Source: Spirochaetota bacterium
GTDB taxonomy: Bacteria > Spirochaetota > Spirochaetia > Treponematales > UBA12059
Length of the DNA: 64,000 nucleotides
Direction: 5' to 3'
NCBI GenBank assembly: GCA_018262985.1
Contig: JADFDI010000003.1
Coordinates: 285,577 to 349,576, forward strand
In this document: positions 26,823 to 35,876 of the stretch, one piece after another
Numbering within the stretch: the first letter of the stretch is position 1
Layout of the letters: the number at the start of each line of letters is the position of its first letter
Notes under the pieces: generated by a model
What the model was told of the DNA's origin: nothing
Databases searched by the model: none
Seen by the model: only the letters and a program-made list of their open reading frames with translations
Made by a program: the position numbers and the translations under genes

Positions 26823-28742
26823 ATGGCCGTCATCGAATGTCGCGGACTCTACAAGGATTACTCCGGTACGGTCGTCCTTCGGTCGGTGGATCTCGAGGTC
26901 CGCGAAGGCGAACACCTGGCCCTGGTGGGGCCGAACGGCGCGGGGAAGACCACCCTGCTGCGCGCCCTGGCGGGCGAGGACGAGGATTACCGCGGCGGCG
27001 TCGCGCTGAAGCCGGGAGCGAGGCTCGCGTACCTGCCGCAGCACGTCGAGCCGCCGGGCGACGGGACCGCGCTCGAGTTTCTTGCCTCGGACGCGGCCGC
27101 GGCCGAAGCCCGGGTGCGGGCGGCGGAGGAAGCGCTCGCCGCGGCCCGGGAGCGGGAGGCGTCGCGCCTGCTCGCGGATTACCAGGCCGCGCTCGACGCG
27201 TGGGAGGAGCTGGGCGGCGCGCGGGCCGTGGAGCGCGCGGGCCGCGCCCTGGCCCTCGTGGGACTCGCGGGTCGTGAACGCACCCGCGCCCGCGACCTCT
27301 CGGGCGGCGAGCGCGGCACCCTCGCGCTCGCGAAAGCCCTGCAGGGCAACCCGGACCTGCTCCTCCTCGACGAGCCGGGGAACCACCTCGACTTCCGGGG
27401 CCTCGCGTGGCTGGAGGACTTCCTGGCACAGTTCCGCGGGGCGGTGCTGCTCGTCTCGCACGACCGCTCGCTGATCGACCGGACCGCGACGCGGGTGGTC
27501 GAGCTCGAGGGCGGCCGCGCGAGGAGCTGGACCGGCGGCTATTCGGAGTACCGGCTCTCGAAGCTCCGGCTCGCGGCGACGCAGGGCGCGGACTGGCAGG
27601 CCTCGCGGAAGCGCATCGCGCGCCTCGAGGAGATGGTGAACCGCGCCGCCGTCCTGGCCGCGGCCTTCACCAAGCGGCAGGTAAAGGCGAACGGCTCGCT
27701 CGGGCAGAAGCTGCGCGCCCGGCGACGCCAGCTGGAGCGGGCGAAGGCCGAATCCGTCGCGAAGCCCGAGCTCGGCTCGACCGCGATCCGCGCCCGCTTC
27801 GACGGCCGCGGGGCCGGCGACGTGCGTTCGGATTTCGCCCTGATCGTGGACGGCTATGCGAAGGCCTTCGGCCCGCGCGTCCTGTTCGAGGACGCGTCCT
27901 TCGAGGTCCGCCGCGGCGAGCGGGTGGCGCTGGTGGGACCGAACGGCTCCGGCAAGACCACCTTCCTCCGCGAGCTGGCCTTCGGCCACGACTGGGAGAA
28001 CGGCCCCTTGCGGGTGGTGCCCGGCATGAAAATCGGCTACGTGGCCCAGGACCGCGACGGCTTCGAGCGCGGCCGTTCGATAGCGGACGAATTCGCGCGG
28101 CTCGGCGCGACGGGCCACGAGACGCGGCGCCTGCTCAGGGACTTCGGCTTCGCGGACGACGATCCGGAAAAGCTTGTCGATTCGCTTTCCGGCGGCGAGC
28201 TCAACCGGCTGCAGCTCGCGCGCGCCATCCGCTCCGGCGCCAACTTCCTCGTGCTCGACGAGCCCACCAACCACCTGGACCTGGACGCGCGCGAGTCGGT
28301 GGAGGAACGGCTGGCCGAGTACGACGGCACCATCCTGGTGGTGTCGCACGACCGCTACTTCCTTTCGAAGGTCGCGGAGCGGGTGGTGCTGGTCGAGGAC
28401 GGGTGCTTCGTCGAATTCGAGGGGAGCGTCGACGAGCTCCGGGCCTCGTACGGGCCGCCCGCGCGGCGGGAGGGCGCGGGCGGGTTCGAGCGGGGCCGGA
28501 GGGGCGGCGTTTCGATCGAGGAGCGCGGTCGCGCTCTCGCGTTGGCGGAACGCTCGGGCGCCCCCGGTTCGCCCGACCGGGTAGAGGAGCGGATCCTGGC
28601 GCTGGAGGAGGAGAAGGGCGCCCTCGAGCGGCGCATCCGCGCGGCCTTCGACGCGCGCGACTTCAAGGGCGCGAGGCGGCTCTCGAACGAGCTCGAGGAG
28701 CTCCACCGGGACATCGAGCGGCAGTACGCGAAATGGGCCTGA
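26823..28742 (+). CDS. ABC-F family ribosome-associated ATPase
   Basis: Soluble protein of 639 aa with two ABC domains and no membrane segments. Domain 1 has GPNGAGKTTLLRAL, LSGGERGTLALAKAL and LLLDEPGNHLD (Gly in place of the usual Thr). A linker of about 80 residues (near 255-335) is rich in Arg/Lys and would contact the ribosome. Domain 2 has GPNGSGKTTFLREL, LSGGELNRLQLARAI and LVLDEPTNHLD. A C-terminal coiled coil (about 580-639) resembles the Uup type. ABC-F proteins act at the ribosomal E site in translation quality control or antibiotic protection. The ribosome site AAGGAGG is strong. Confidence 0.93.
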   Translation: MAVIECRGLYKDYSGTVVLRSVDLEVREGEHLALVGPNGAGKTTLLRALAGEDEDYRGGVALKPGARLAYLPQHVEPPGDGTALEFLASDAAAAEARVRAAEEALAAAREREASRLLADYQAALDAWEELGGARAVERAGRALALVGLAGRERTRARDLSGGERGTLALAKALQGNPDLLLLDEPGNHLDFRGLAWLEDFLAQFRGAVLLVSHDRSLIDRTATRVVELEGGRARSWTGGYSEYRLSKLRLAATQGADWQASRKRIARLEEMVNRAAVLAAAFTKRQVKANGSLGQKLRARRRQLERAKAESVAKPELGSTAIRARFDGRGAGDVRSDFALIVDGYAKAFGPRVLFEDASFEVRRGERVALVGPNGSGKTTFLRELAFGHDWENGPLRVVPGMKIGYVAQDRDGFERGRSIADEFARLGATGHETRRLLRDFGFADDDPEKLVDSLSGGELNRLQLARAIRSGANFLVLDEPTNHLDLDARESVEERLAEYDGTILVVSHDRYFLSKVAERVVLVEDGCFVEFEGSVDELRASYGPPARREGAGGFERGRRGGVSIEERGRALALAERSGAPGSPDRVEERILALEEEKGALERRIRAAFDARDFKGARRLSNELEELHRDIERQYAKWA

Positions 28743-28894
28743 GCCGGGCTCGGGGAGAAGGACGGGCGCGGCGGCATGCGGCCGCGGCGTCCGTCCCGCC
28801 CGGGGTGGCCACCGGGGCGCGTCCCGGAGGCGAGCGTCCTCGGGGCTTCCCCCGAGCCTCCCCCGGCCCCCCCGGATCGAGGATCCGGGGGCGC

Positions 28895-29770
28895 CTAGAC
28901 CTCGATGCCGAACACCGAGCGGACCACGAAGCCGACGAGGAAGGAGAAGCCCGCCACGCCGAGGCTGATGCCCGCCATCTCGAGGAAGCGCTCGCGGAAG
29001 CGGTAGCCCTTGGCCACGGAGATGTAGAAGTTGAAGAGCGCGATGATGGCCACCGCGGCGAATAGGGTGAGCGCGAGGCTGACGAAGATCCAGGAGCCTT
29101 CGCGCGGCAGCGCGAGGTAGGGAAGGACGAGGACGACGACGGTGAGGAGGTAGGCGACGCCCGTGTAGAGCGCGGACTTGCCCGCCTTCGCGTCGCCGTC
29201 GGCCCGCGAGGCCAGGTAGTCGGAAGCGGCCATGGAGAAGGCCGCCGCGATGCCCGTGATGACGCCGGACGCCGCCACGAGCGGGGCGTTGCGGAGCGCG
29301 AAGGTGAGGCCCGCGAGCGTCCCGGTCAGCTCCACGAGGGCGTCGTTGAGGCCGAGCACGATGGAGCCCATGTACTCGAGGCGCTCCTCCTCGATCATGG
29401 CCATGAGGGCTTCCTCGTGACCGTCCTCCTCCTTGCCGAGCTCCGCGGCTCCGGGCGCGAGCGATTCGACCTCGGCGTAGCCCGCGGAGGCGGCCGCCTC
29501 GCCCCTTTCGAGCAGCTTGAGCGTGAAGGTGAGGCCGAGGAGGCGGGCGCAGAGGTAGGCGAAGGCGAGGAAGGCGCGGCGGGGCGCGACGTCGCGTCCG
29601 CTCAGGTTTTTCCAGAACGCGTAGTGGCGGCGCTCGGCCGCCGACATGTCCTCGAGGACGCGGGCGTTGTCCCCCTCCTTGGCGACCTTGGCGAGGCGCG
29701 CGTAGAGCACGGCGCTGGTGATCTCGTCGCGCTGGAAGCCGAGGAGCCGGGAACGGAGCCTTGAGTCCAT
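28895..29770 (-). CDS. Ferritin-like/VIT1 fusion, membrane iron or manganese exporter
   Basis: A 291-aa fusion. The N-terminal half (about residues 1-130) is a rubrerythrin/ferritin-like helical domain with spaced Glu and His ligands (RDEITSAVLYARLAK, AAERRHYAFW, EEDGHEEALMAMIEEE). The C-terminal half is a CCC1/VIT1 transporter with about four to five membrane segments (SIVLGLNDALVELTGTLAGL, FSMAASDYLASRAD). The design resembles MbfA, a membrane ferritin that exports iron. Convergent with the ABC-F gene; a 10-bp GC hairpin (28869-28891) with no T-tract lies just past the stop. Confidence 0.88.
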   Translation of the reverse strand: MDSRLRSRLLGFQRDEITSAVLYARLAKVAKEGDNARVLEDMSAAERRHYAFWKNLSGRDVAPRRAFLAFAYLCARLLGLTFTLKLLERGEAAASAGYAEVESLAPGAAELGKEEDGHEEALMAMIEEERLEYMGSIVLGLNDALVELTGTLAGLTFALRNAPLVAASGVITGIAAAFSMAASDYLASRADGDAKAGKSALYTGVAYLLTVVVLVLPYLALPREGSWIFVSLALTLFAAVAIIALFNFYISVAKGYRFRERFLEMAGISLGVAGFSFLVGFVVRSVFGIEV

Positions 29771-29888
29771 GGGGTGTCGTCCTTTCGGGCCGGATCCGCG
29801 TCCGCCCCGCGCTTGCGTGTCCCAATCGTACGCGCGGAGGGAGGAGCGGACAATACCCGGGCGTCCGGAAAACGCCGCGCCCGCCCGC

Positions 29889-29917
29889 TTGACACTCCCC
29901 GCGCCGTTTGCTATAAA
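29889..29917 (+). promoter_or_regulatory. Consensus promoter of tRNA-Leu
   Basis: TTGACA (29889-29894), a 17-bp spacer and TATAAA (29912-29917), with a predicted start about 5 nt before the mature tRNA. Confidence 0.85.
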
Positions 29918-29928
29918 GCTCCTGTCTT

Positions 29929-30010
29929 GCGGCGATGGTGAAATTGGCAGACACGCTAGCTTGAGGTGCTAGTGCCGAGAGGCATGGAGGTTCAAGTCCT
30001 CTTCGCCGCA
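29929..30010 (+). tRNA. tRNA-Leu(GAG)
   Basis: Class II tRNA of 82 nt. Acceptor stem GCGGCGA/TCGCCGC with discriminator A; D-loop ATGGTGAAATTGGCAGAC; anticodon loop TTGAGGT with anticodon GAG; a variable arm; and the T-loop GGTTCAAGTCC. The 3' CCA is not encoded. It has its own promoter and terminator, so it is a single-gene transcription unit. Confidence 0.96.
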
Positions 30011-30020
30011 GAAAAACGGG

Positions 30021-30052
30021 AAGCCCGGCCTTTGGCCGGGCTTTTTGTTTTT
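30021..30052 (+). terminator. Terminator of tRNA-Leu
   Basis: A 10-bp stem AAGCCCGGCC/GGCCGGGCTT with loop TTT, followed by TTTGTTTTTT. It starts 11 nt after the mature tRNA 3' end. Confidence 0.92.
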
Positions 30053-30241
30053 CGATCAGCGGCGAAGAAGGCCGAGGGCGGAGGCGCCGCCCCGGGCTGC
30101 AGGGCGCCCCGGCGCCGCGCGGGGTTTCCGGGCGCGCGCCTTCGGGGAGGGCGGCCCTTCCGGGAGGGCGGAGCGGAGGGGAGGCGAAGGCCGTTCGCCT
30201 TCGTCCCCAAGCCCCCGAGCGTCCGCTCCCGGAAGGAGGCG

Positions 30242-31549
30242 CTACTTGCCCGAGATGCTCACCCCGCCCGCGAGGATCCAGGGACCGACCATGGCGCCGA
30301 AGTCCTTGCGCTCGCGCGAGACGGCCCGGATGGATTCGAACACGCGCGCTGCGTTGCCGGCGATCATGGTCTCGCTGACGGGGCGGACGACGCGGCCGTT
30401 TTCGATGAGGTAGGAGTTCTTGGCCACGCCGGAGAAGTCGCCGTTCTCCGAGGGCATGCCGCCCGAGAAGCGCGCGAGGAGGATGCCGCGCTTGACGTCC
30501 TTGATGAGGTCCTCGAGCGGCGCGGCGCCCGGGTCGACGGCGAAGGAGCCGCCGCCCGAGGGGCAGCGCGCCTTGCCGGTCTTGAGCGAGCCGTAATGGC
30601 TCAGGGTGAAGTTCCGGAGGACGCCGCGCTCGATGAGCGCGCAGTTTTCCGCGCGGAACCCGTCCGCGGTGTAGTTGGCGCCCACCTCGATGTCGGGGCC
30701 GAGGGGGGCGGAGCGGACGGTCAGCAGCTCCGAGGCCACGCGCTTTCCGAGGGCGTCCTTCCAGGGCGAGGCGCCGGTGATCTGGCAGTAGTCGCCGAGG
30801 AAGATTCCGTCGAGCATGCCGAGGAAGTCGCCGAGGCAGTCGGGCGTGACGACGAGGTCGCCTTCGAACGAACCCTCGACGCTGGAGGTCTCGAGCTGCT
30901 CCGCCGACTGGCGCATGAGCTCGCCCGTGCCGCCCCAGTCCGCGAGGGGCAGGTCGAGGCCGCGGTGCGAGGCGCCGCCGCCGTTGAAGCTGGAGACCTT
31001 GCCGTCCTTACGGCTCGAGAACATGGCCTGGAAGGAGTAGACGCCCGAGTCCTCGGCGAACTCCGCGCCGTTCGAGTTGGCGAAGGCGCTTTCGGCGAAG
31101 GTGAAGTCGAGGATGCACTGCTCGAGGTTCGCGAGCGGGCGTTCGTGCCGCGCCCAGTCCACGAACTCGCGGAGCCGCTCGTACATGCGGCCGGAATCCG
31201 GTTCGCGCGCGCCCGAGGCGAAGCGTTCGAGCGGCCGCGCGGGGGCGATGTCGTTGGCCGGGTCGGGGGCCGCCGAGCGGGCCATGGCGACGGCCTCGGC
31301 GGCGGCGGCCTCGATGGACGCGTCGTCGAGGCGGTTGACGGCCACCGCGCCCTTGCGCGAGCCGTCGAGGGCGAGCAGGGCGAGCGAGACGTCGGCGGTG
31401 CTGCGGTAGAGGCTCATCTTCCCCGAGTCGACGTTGAGCTCGGAGAGCCGCTTGCGGGAGACGGAGGCCCGGGCCTTGTCGGCGCCCGCGGCGAGGAGGG
31501 CGTCCACGGCCTTGCGCGCCGTGACGACGGGATCGGTTTCGTTGGCCAT
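30242..31549 (-). CDS. tldE: TldE/PmbA subunit of TldD/TldE protease
   Basis: Partner subunit of 435 aa, without the metal site. Family features are LNVDSGKMSLYRSTADVSLAL at the N-terminus, SNGAEFAEDSGVYSFQAMFS in the middle, and GILLARFSGGMPSENGDFSGVAKNSYLIENG near the C-terminus. With TldD it forms a heterodimeric metalloprotease that trims unfolded peptides and matures some modified peptides such as microcin B17. It starts 1 bp after the tldD stop, so the pair is co-translated. No peptide substrate gene was seen nearby. Confidence 0.92.
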   Translation of the reverse strand: MANETDPVVTARKAVDALLAAGADKARASVSRKRLSELNVDSGKMSLYRSTADVSLALLALDGSRKGAVAVNRLDDASIEAAAAEAVAMARSAAPDPANDIAPARPLERFASGAREPDSGRMYERLREFVDWARHERPLANLEQCILDFTFAESAFANSNGAEFAEDSGVYSFQAMFSSRKDGKVSSFNGGGASHRGLDLPLADWGGTGELMRQSAEQLETSSVEGSFEGDLVVTPDCLGDFLGMLDGIFLGDYCQITGASPWKDALGKRVASELLTVRSAPLGPDIEVGANYTADGFRAENCALIERGVLRNFTLSHYGSLKTGKARCPSGGGSFAVDPGAAPLEDLIKDVKRGILLARFSGGMPSENGDFSGVAKNSYLIENGRVVRPVSETMIAGNAARVFESIRAVSRERKDFGAMVGPWILAGGVSISGK

Positions 31550-31550
31550 G

Positions 31551-32933
31551 TTACGCGCGCCCTCCCACGTTGATCCGGCACCGTACGGCCGGTCCGCCCA
31601 TGCCGACCGGGATCGGCTGCTTCTTGCCGCACATGCCCGCGCCGGTCCAGCTCATGTCGTCGGAGACCATGGCGACGGTCTTGAGCATGTCGAAGGCGAC
31701 GCCGGAGATGGTGCAGTCGCGGACCGCCTGCCCGAGCTTGCCGCCCTTGATCTCGTAGCCGAGCACCACGCCGAACATGAACTCGCTCGTGGAGTCGGCC
31801 TGGCCGTTCGAGGCGCGCATGAAGTAGTAGCCGTCGTCGACGGAGGCGATGAGGTCCGCGAGCTTCGAGGCGCCGGGCAGGATGGCGGTGTTGCGCATGC
31901 GCACGAGGGGCTCGTCGGAGAAGCGGTAGGCGCGCGCGTTGCCCGTGGGCTCGACGCCGAAATGCGCGGCCGATTCCTTGTTGTGCATGTAGGACCGGAG
32001 CACGCCCTTGTCGATGAGGACGGCGTCGCGGGCCTCGACGCCCTCGTCGTCGACCCAGAGCGGCACGGGGCAGGTCTTGCCGAGCGCCGTGTTGGCGAAG
32101 TCGACCATGGTGACGAGGGGGCTCGCGACCTCGCGGTCCATGTAGTCCGCGGCGACGGAGCCGCCGAGCACGAGGTCGGCCTCCACGGTGTGGCCGATGG
32201 CCTCGTGCGAGAGGATGCCGGCCAGGTCGGAGTCGAGGACCACGTCGAAGGTGCCGGGCCGGGCGTAGGCGCCCTTGGCCTTCTGGCCGAGCCGCTCGCC
32301 GAGCAGCTCGATGTCGGCATGGAGGTCCGCGGGGTCGGAGAAGACGTCCTCGAAGTGCCCGAGGCCGCCGAAGGCCTCGTAGAGCTCGACGGGCTCGCCC
32401 TTCTCCTCGACGGTCATGGAGACGAAGATGATGGACCTGGGCACGAGCGAGTGCGCGTCGGCGCCGTCGGCGGTGAGGAGGGTCTTCTCCATGTCGAGGA
32501 GGTTGACGCCGACCATGCGCGACATGAGGCCCGGGAAGCGGCGGACGACGTAGCCGTCGAGGGCGCGCGCGAAGTCGATGTAGCCCTTCTGCGAAAGGCG
32601 GGGCTTCCGGGTGGACAGGTCCCTCGAGCCGGAGCCGGGACGCGAGGGCAGGACGCCGGCGGGACGCCCCTCCTTGCCGGCGAGGAAGCGCGCGTTGGCG
32701 GTGGCGCGCGCGACCGTGTCGGCGATGGCGCCGTCCGAGGATTCGGGCGCCGACGCGAGGCCCCAGACGCCGTCCTTGAAGGCGCGCGCGGAGACGCCGG
32801 CCTCGGCTACGCTGACGTTGCGCATGATGTCGCCGTTCAGGAGGTTTATTCCGATGGACCGGTTCTCCTGGACGCGGAGCTCGGTGTATTCACCGAAGAG
32901 CGCCTTGTGGCGCCCGATGTCGCCGTATTTCAT
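31551..32933 (-). CDS. tldD: TldD metalloprotease subunit
   Basis: Catalytic subunit of 460 aa. The zinc motif is HEAIGHTVEADLVLGG (about residue 240), with the HExxxH pattern of the family; a conserved Cys near the end (SGVAFDMLKTVAMV, GAGMCGKKQP) agrees with TldD. The start at 32933 follows GGAGG and gives the expected N-terminus. The much longer open frame upstream is not supported by homology. Operon with tldE. Confidence 0.92.
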   Translation of the reverse strand: MKYGDIGRHKALFGEYTELRVQENRSIGINLLNGDIMRNVSVAEAGVSARAFKDGVWGLASAPESSDGAIADTVARATANARFLAGKEGRPAGVLPSRPGSGSRDLSTRKPRLSQKGYIDFARALDGYVVRRFPGLMSRMVGVNLLDMEKTLLTADGADAHSLVPRSIIFVSMTVEEKGEPVELYEAFGGLGHFEDVFSDPADLHADIELLGERLGQKAKGAYARPGTFDVVLDSDLAGILSHEAIGHTVEADLVLGGSVAADYMDREVASPLVTMVDFANTALGKTCPVPLWVDDEGVEARDAVLIDKGVLRSYMHNKESAAHFGVEPTGNARAYRFSDEPLVRMRNTAILPGASKLADLIASVDDGYYFMRASNGQADSTSEFMFGVVLGYEIKGGKLGQAVRDCTISGVAFDMLKTVAMVSDDMSWTGAGMCGKKQPIPVGMGGPAVRCRINVGGRA

Positions 32934-32990
32934 GCGACCTCCCGTTTGTGGGTTTCGCGCGGCCCCGTGCGGGCGCCGCGCCTCGGGACG

Positions 32991-33019
32991 AGCATACGGC
33001 CGCCCGCGGGGATGGGCAA
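32991..33019 (-). promoter_or_regulatory. Predicted promoter of tldD-tldE
   Basis: On the minus strand TTGCCC (33014-33019), a 17-bp spacer and TATGCT (32991-32996), with a predicted start near 32984 and a 51-nt leader. Confidence 0.4.
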
Positions 33020-33332
33020 GGAAAAAATCCGGAAAGGACGATACGCGCGGGCGGGCCGCGCCGGGCGGCGCCGGGCGGCCGCGCAGCGCGCGCTTCGTTC
33101 TCCTTCGCGGCTTCGCGGCTTCGCGTGGGGCTCGACCGAACGCCGCCGGGCGGCGAAGGGCGCCGCGCCGCGGCCGCGCGCCGGCCCCCGAGGCCAGGCG
33201 AAGCGAGCTGGCGGCGAAGGCCGGCACGATTCCTTCCCCCCTCTCCCCATGCCCCTTTCCCCAGGCCCCGGGCCGCCCTTTTCCTTTGCGTTTCCGCCCG
33301 ACCCGGGGGATACTGCCACGGCGGGAGGCGGT
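33020..33332. other. GC-rich gap upstream of the P-II-like gene
   Basis: No credible ORF. It contains a short tandem repeat (three TTCGCGGC-like units near 33105-33128). The only promoter-like signal is TTGCGT (33286-33291), 17 bp and GATACT (33309-33314), which would start transcription about 12 nt before the P-II-like gene. Confidence 0.4.
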
Positions 33333-33677
33333 ATGAAGCTCTACGTGTTCGTGCTCAACAGGGTCGAGCTGCTCGAGCGGGTGCTCGAGGCCTACGTCGA
33401 GGCCGGCGTGGCGGGGGCGACCATCCTGGACTCCGAGGGCATGGGCCGCTACCTGGCCTACGAGGTGCCGCTCTTCGCCGACTTCAAGGCCCTCATGAAG
33501 GGTTCCGGCCCGGAGAACAAGACCATCCTCTCGGTGGTGCGCGACGGGGCGGTCGGCGAGCGGCTCCGCAAGCTGGTCGAGCAGGCGGTCGGCGGCTTCG
33601 CCGAATCCGGCGCGGGCATCATGTTCTCGGTGCCGGTCGACTGGGCGAGCTCGCTCGAACGCGAAGGGGAGGACTGA
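33333..33677 (+). CDS. P-II-like signalling protein (family assignment tentative)
   Basis: Small soluble protein of 114 aa. The N-terminus (MKLYVFVLNRVELLERVLE, AYVEAGVAGATILDSEG) and the central VVRDGAVGERLRKLVEQAV resemble the ferredoxin-like fold of P-II proteins. There is no T-loop uridylylation motif as in GlnB and the C-terminus differs, so it is probably a P-II-like relative rather than a classical nitrogen regulator. GGGAGG precedes the start. It lies 4 bp before a PtsN-like gene. Confidence 0.55.
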   Translation: MKLYVFVLNRVELLERVLEAYVEAGVAGATILDSEGMGRYLAYEVPLFADFKALMKGSGPENKTILSVVRDGAVGERLRKLVEQAVGGFAESGAGIMFSVPVDWASSLEREGED

Positions 33678-33681
33678 GCGC

Positions 33682-34140
33682 ATGGCGTCGCTGGGCGAAC
33701 GGCTGGAGCTTTCCTGTTGCGTGACGGGCCTCGAGGCGGACGACCGCGCGGGCGTGATCAAGGCCTTGGTGGGCCTGCTCGACCGGGCCGGGGCCTGCTC
33801 CGACGCGGCGCTGCTCGAGCGCGACGTGAACGCGCGCGAGGAGCTGATGCCCACGGGCCTGGGCGAGGGCTGCGCGGTGCCGCACGCCCAGTCGGCGGGC
33901 GCCTCGCGGATAGCGGTGGCGGCGGCCGTGCTGGCGCGGCCGGTCGACTTCCGCGCGCCGGACGGCGTGCCCGCGCGCCTCGTGTTCCTGATGGCGGGAC
34001 CGCCCGATTCGGCGACCACCCACCTCAGGCTGCTGGCCAAGCTGGCGCGGCTCCTGCACGACCCGGACTTCCGCGCGACGGCGCTGGCCTCGCGCGACGG
34101 GGCGGCCCTGCGCGGTCTGGTGGTCCGGGGCGAGGACTGA
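33682..34140 (+). CDS. PTS fructose-type EIIA (PtsN-like) protein
   Basis: Cytoplasmic phosphocarrier-like protein of 152 aa. The active-site His lies in GEGCAVPHAQ (about residue 73), matching the conserved LPHA of the EIIA-Fru/PtsN domain, and RLVFLMAGPPDSATTHLRLLAKLARLL matches the C-terminal half. No EIIB or EIIC gene is adjacent, so a regulatory role is likely. Pairing with the P-II-like gene hints at a joint sensing function. Confidence 0.85.
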   Translation: MASLGERLELSCCVTGLEADDRAGVIKALVGLLDRAGACSDAALLERDVNAREELMPTGLGEGCAVPHAQSAGASRIAVAAAVLARPVDFRAPDGVPARLVFLMAGPPDSATTHLRLLAKLARLLHDPDFRATALASRDGAALRGLVVRGED

Positions 34141-34175
34141 GGGGCGGCGCGGGCGAAGGCGAAGGGCGGTTCCGC

Positions 34176-35786
34176 TCAGTCGTCCGCGGAGCCCGCGACG
34201 AGCCTCCCGAGCCAGGCGGCCGAGGCGGGATCTCGGATGCGTCCGTCGAGGAGGGCCTTGAGCTCCGCGTCCCGCGCCGAGAGCAGGAAGACCGCCTGAA
34301 GCTCCGAGTCCGACTCGAACGCGGTCGCGACCGTGCCGGAGAAGTAGCGCTTGGAGAGCCAGGCGCCGACCAGGCGTTCCGTGACGGCGAAGTCCGCGCG
34401 CTTCCAGACCACCGCCGCGAAGGCCTCGAGGTCGTTGGCGGCCACCACCTGCTCGCATCCGTAGCCTGAAAGGAGGTCCGCCGCGTACGAGCCCTTCTGG
34501 ACGGCGACCCGACGGCCGGCCAGGTCCTCGAAGCGGCGGGGCCGGTCCGGCTCGCCCTCGCGGCAGAAGACGGCCGGGCGGAAGGCCGCGAAGGGGAGCG
34601 AGGGAACGACCGGCTTGCCTTCGAGGAAGCGGTTGGGCCATCCGACGTTGGCGACGATCCGCGAGCGGCCCTCGAGCAGGTCGGCCAGGGCGTCGGAGAA
34701 CTGGCCGGGGTGGAACACGGGCGAGAAGCCGGCCTCGCCGAGGAGGCGGCGGGCGGCGTCGATGGCGATGCCCGCCGAGTGCCCGTCCTTGATGTAGACC
34801 CACGGCGGATAGGTGATGTCGTGCCCGACGGCGATCATGGCGCCGTCGCGCCGCGCGCCGTGGACGGCGTCGATAGTCGCCTTCAAGGCTCCGGCGGCCT
34901 GGGAGACGGCGGCCGCGGATCCTTCCTGGCGCTCCAGGTTGCCCGCGATCAGGCTCGAGTTCGAGGTGAGCAGCCGCGCGGCCTCCGAAAGCTCGTCCAT
35001 GGCGGCGCTGATGCGGCGCGAGCTTTCGGTCTGGCCGGCCAGGGCGTCGCGGATGCTCCGCATGCCCCCCGCCGCGCCGGAGACGGCCCGGGCGCCGGCC
35101 GCGAGCTCGGCGCGCGAGGCGCCCATGCGCCCGGCGAGCTCGGCCTCGCTCTTCGACACGGCCGCGAACCCGGTCTCGGCCTCGGTCATGCCCTTGCGGA
35201 GCTCCACGAGCAGGGCGGCGGCCGAGTCGGTGAGGTGGCGGCTCTTCGAGGCCAGGTTCTTGACCTCGTTGGCGACCACCTTGAAGCCTTTTCCGTGGAC
35301 GCCGGCCCGCGCCGCCTCGACGGCGGCGTTCAGCGAGAGGAGGTTGGTGAGCTCGGCGATCTCCTCGATGGACCGGAGCGTGCGCTCGATGTCGGCCATG
35401 CTCTGCGTCACGCGCGAGAAGATTCCGGCGAACACCTCCATGCGCGCGTCGACCTCGGAGAGCGCGATCGAGCCCGAATCCATGGCCGCGAGCGCCCCGG
35501 CCGTCGCCGCGTCCGCGCGCTCGAGCTCGGCGCCCGCCTCGGCGGCGGAGAGCGAGATGGCGGAGATGCCCTGTCCGAGCGCTGACAGGTCGCCGTCGAT
35601 GCTCCGGATGGCGGCGAGGTTCGACGTGTTCGCCTCGAGGCTTTCGCGGAAGAAGTCCGTGGTGAGACCGGATTCCATGGAGAGCGACCAGATGCGGTCC
35701 GCCAGCGCGCGGTAGCGGTCGTTGAGGGCGAGGGCGGGATCGGAGGGAGCCGTCTCGGGGCTCGCCTTCCTCGGCGCGTCGGTCAC
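34176..35786 (-). CDS. Soluble chemoreceptor fused to a C-terminal solute-binding domain
   Basis: A 536-aa protein with no membrane segment or signal peptide. Residues about 60-300 are a chemoreceptor signalling domain with a variant tip ([37 protein letters not shown]). From about 315 to the end is an SBP_bac_3-like domain ([37 protein letters not shown]). Such domains usually lie outside the membrane, so a cytoplasmic copy would sense an internal amino acid or similar solute. The start GTG 35786 is chosen for its strong GAGGAGG site; ATG 35852 is an alternative. Confidence 0.85.
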   Translation of the reverse strand: MTDAPRKASPETAPSDPALALNDRYRALADRIWSLSMESGLTTDFFRESLEANTSNLAAIRSIDGDLSALGQGISAISLSAAEAGAELERADAATAGALAAMDSGSIALSEVDARMEVFAGIFSRVTQSMADIERTLRSIEEIAELTNLLSLNAAVEAARAGVHGKGFKVVANEVKNLASKSRHLTDSAAALLVELRKGMTEAETGFAAVSKSEAELAGRMGASRAELAAGARAVSGAAGGMRSIRDALAGQTESSRRISAAMDELSEAARLLTSNSSLIAGNLERQEGSAAAVSQAAGALKATIDAVHGARRDGAMIAVGHDITYPPWVYIKDGHSAGIAIDAARRLLGEAGFSPVFHPGQFSDALADLLEGRSRIVANVGWPNRFLEGKPVVPSLPFAAFRPAVFCREGEPDRPRRFEDLAGRRVAVQKGSYAADLLSGYGCEQVVAANDLEAFAAVVWKRADFAVTERLVGAWLSKRYFSGTVATAFESDSELQAVFLLSARDAELKALLDGRIRDPASAAWLGRLVAGSADD

Positions 35787-35876
35787 TCGTCTGCCTCCTC
35801 GCGGGTAGCGGAATGGAGCGGCATTATCGCATGCGTTGACCGATAGCGCCACCGAAACAGGATTCGGGGCGATCGT

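Noticed and set aside
26671-29954. Very long minus-strand ORF (about 1,100 codons) opposite the ABC-F gene
   Set aside because: It is antisense to ABC-F and overlaps the ferritin-VIT1 gene in another frame. Long shadow ORFs are expected at 70% G+C.
30242-32933. TldD/TldE as part of a modified-peptide (RiPP) cluster
   Set aside because: No precursor peptide, cyclodehydratase or exporter is nearby, so a general proteolytic role is more likely.
31434-33677. 747-codon frame ending with the P-II-like gene
   Set aside because: Only the last 115 codons are credible. The upstream part is antisense to tldD and GC-rich filler; ATG 33333 has a good ribosome site.
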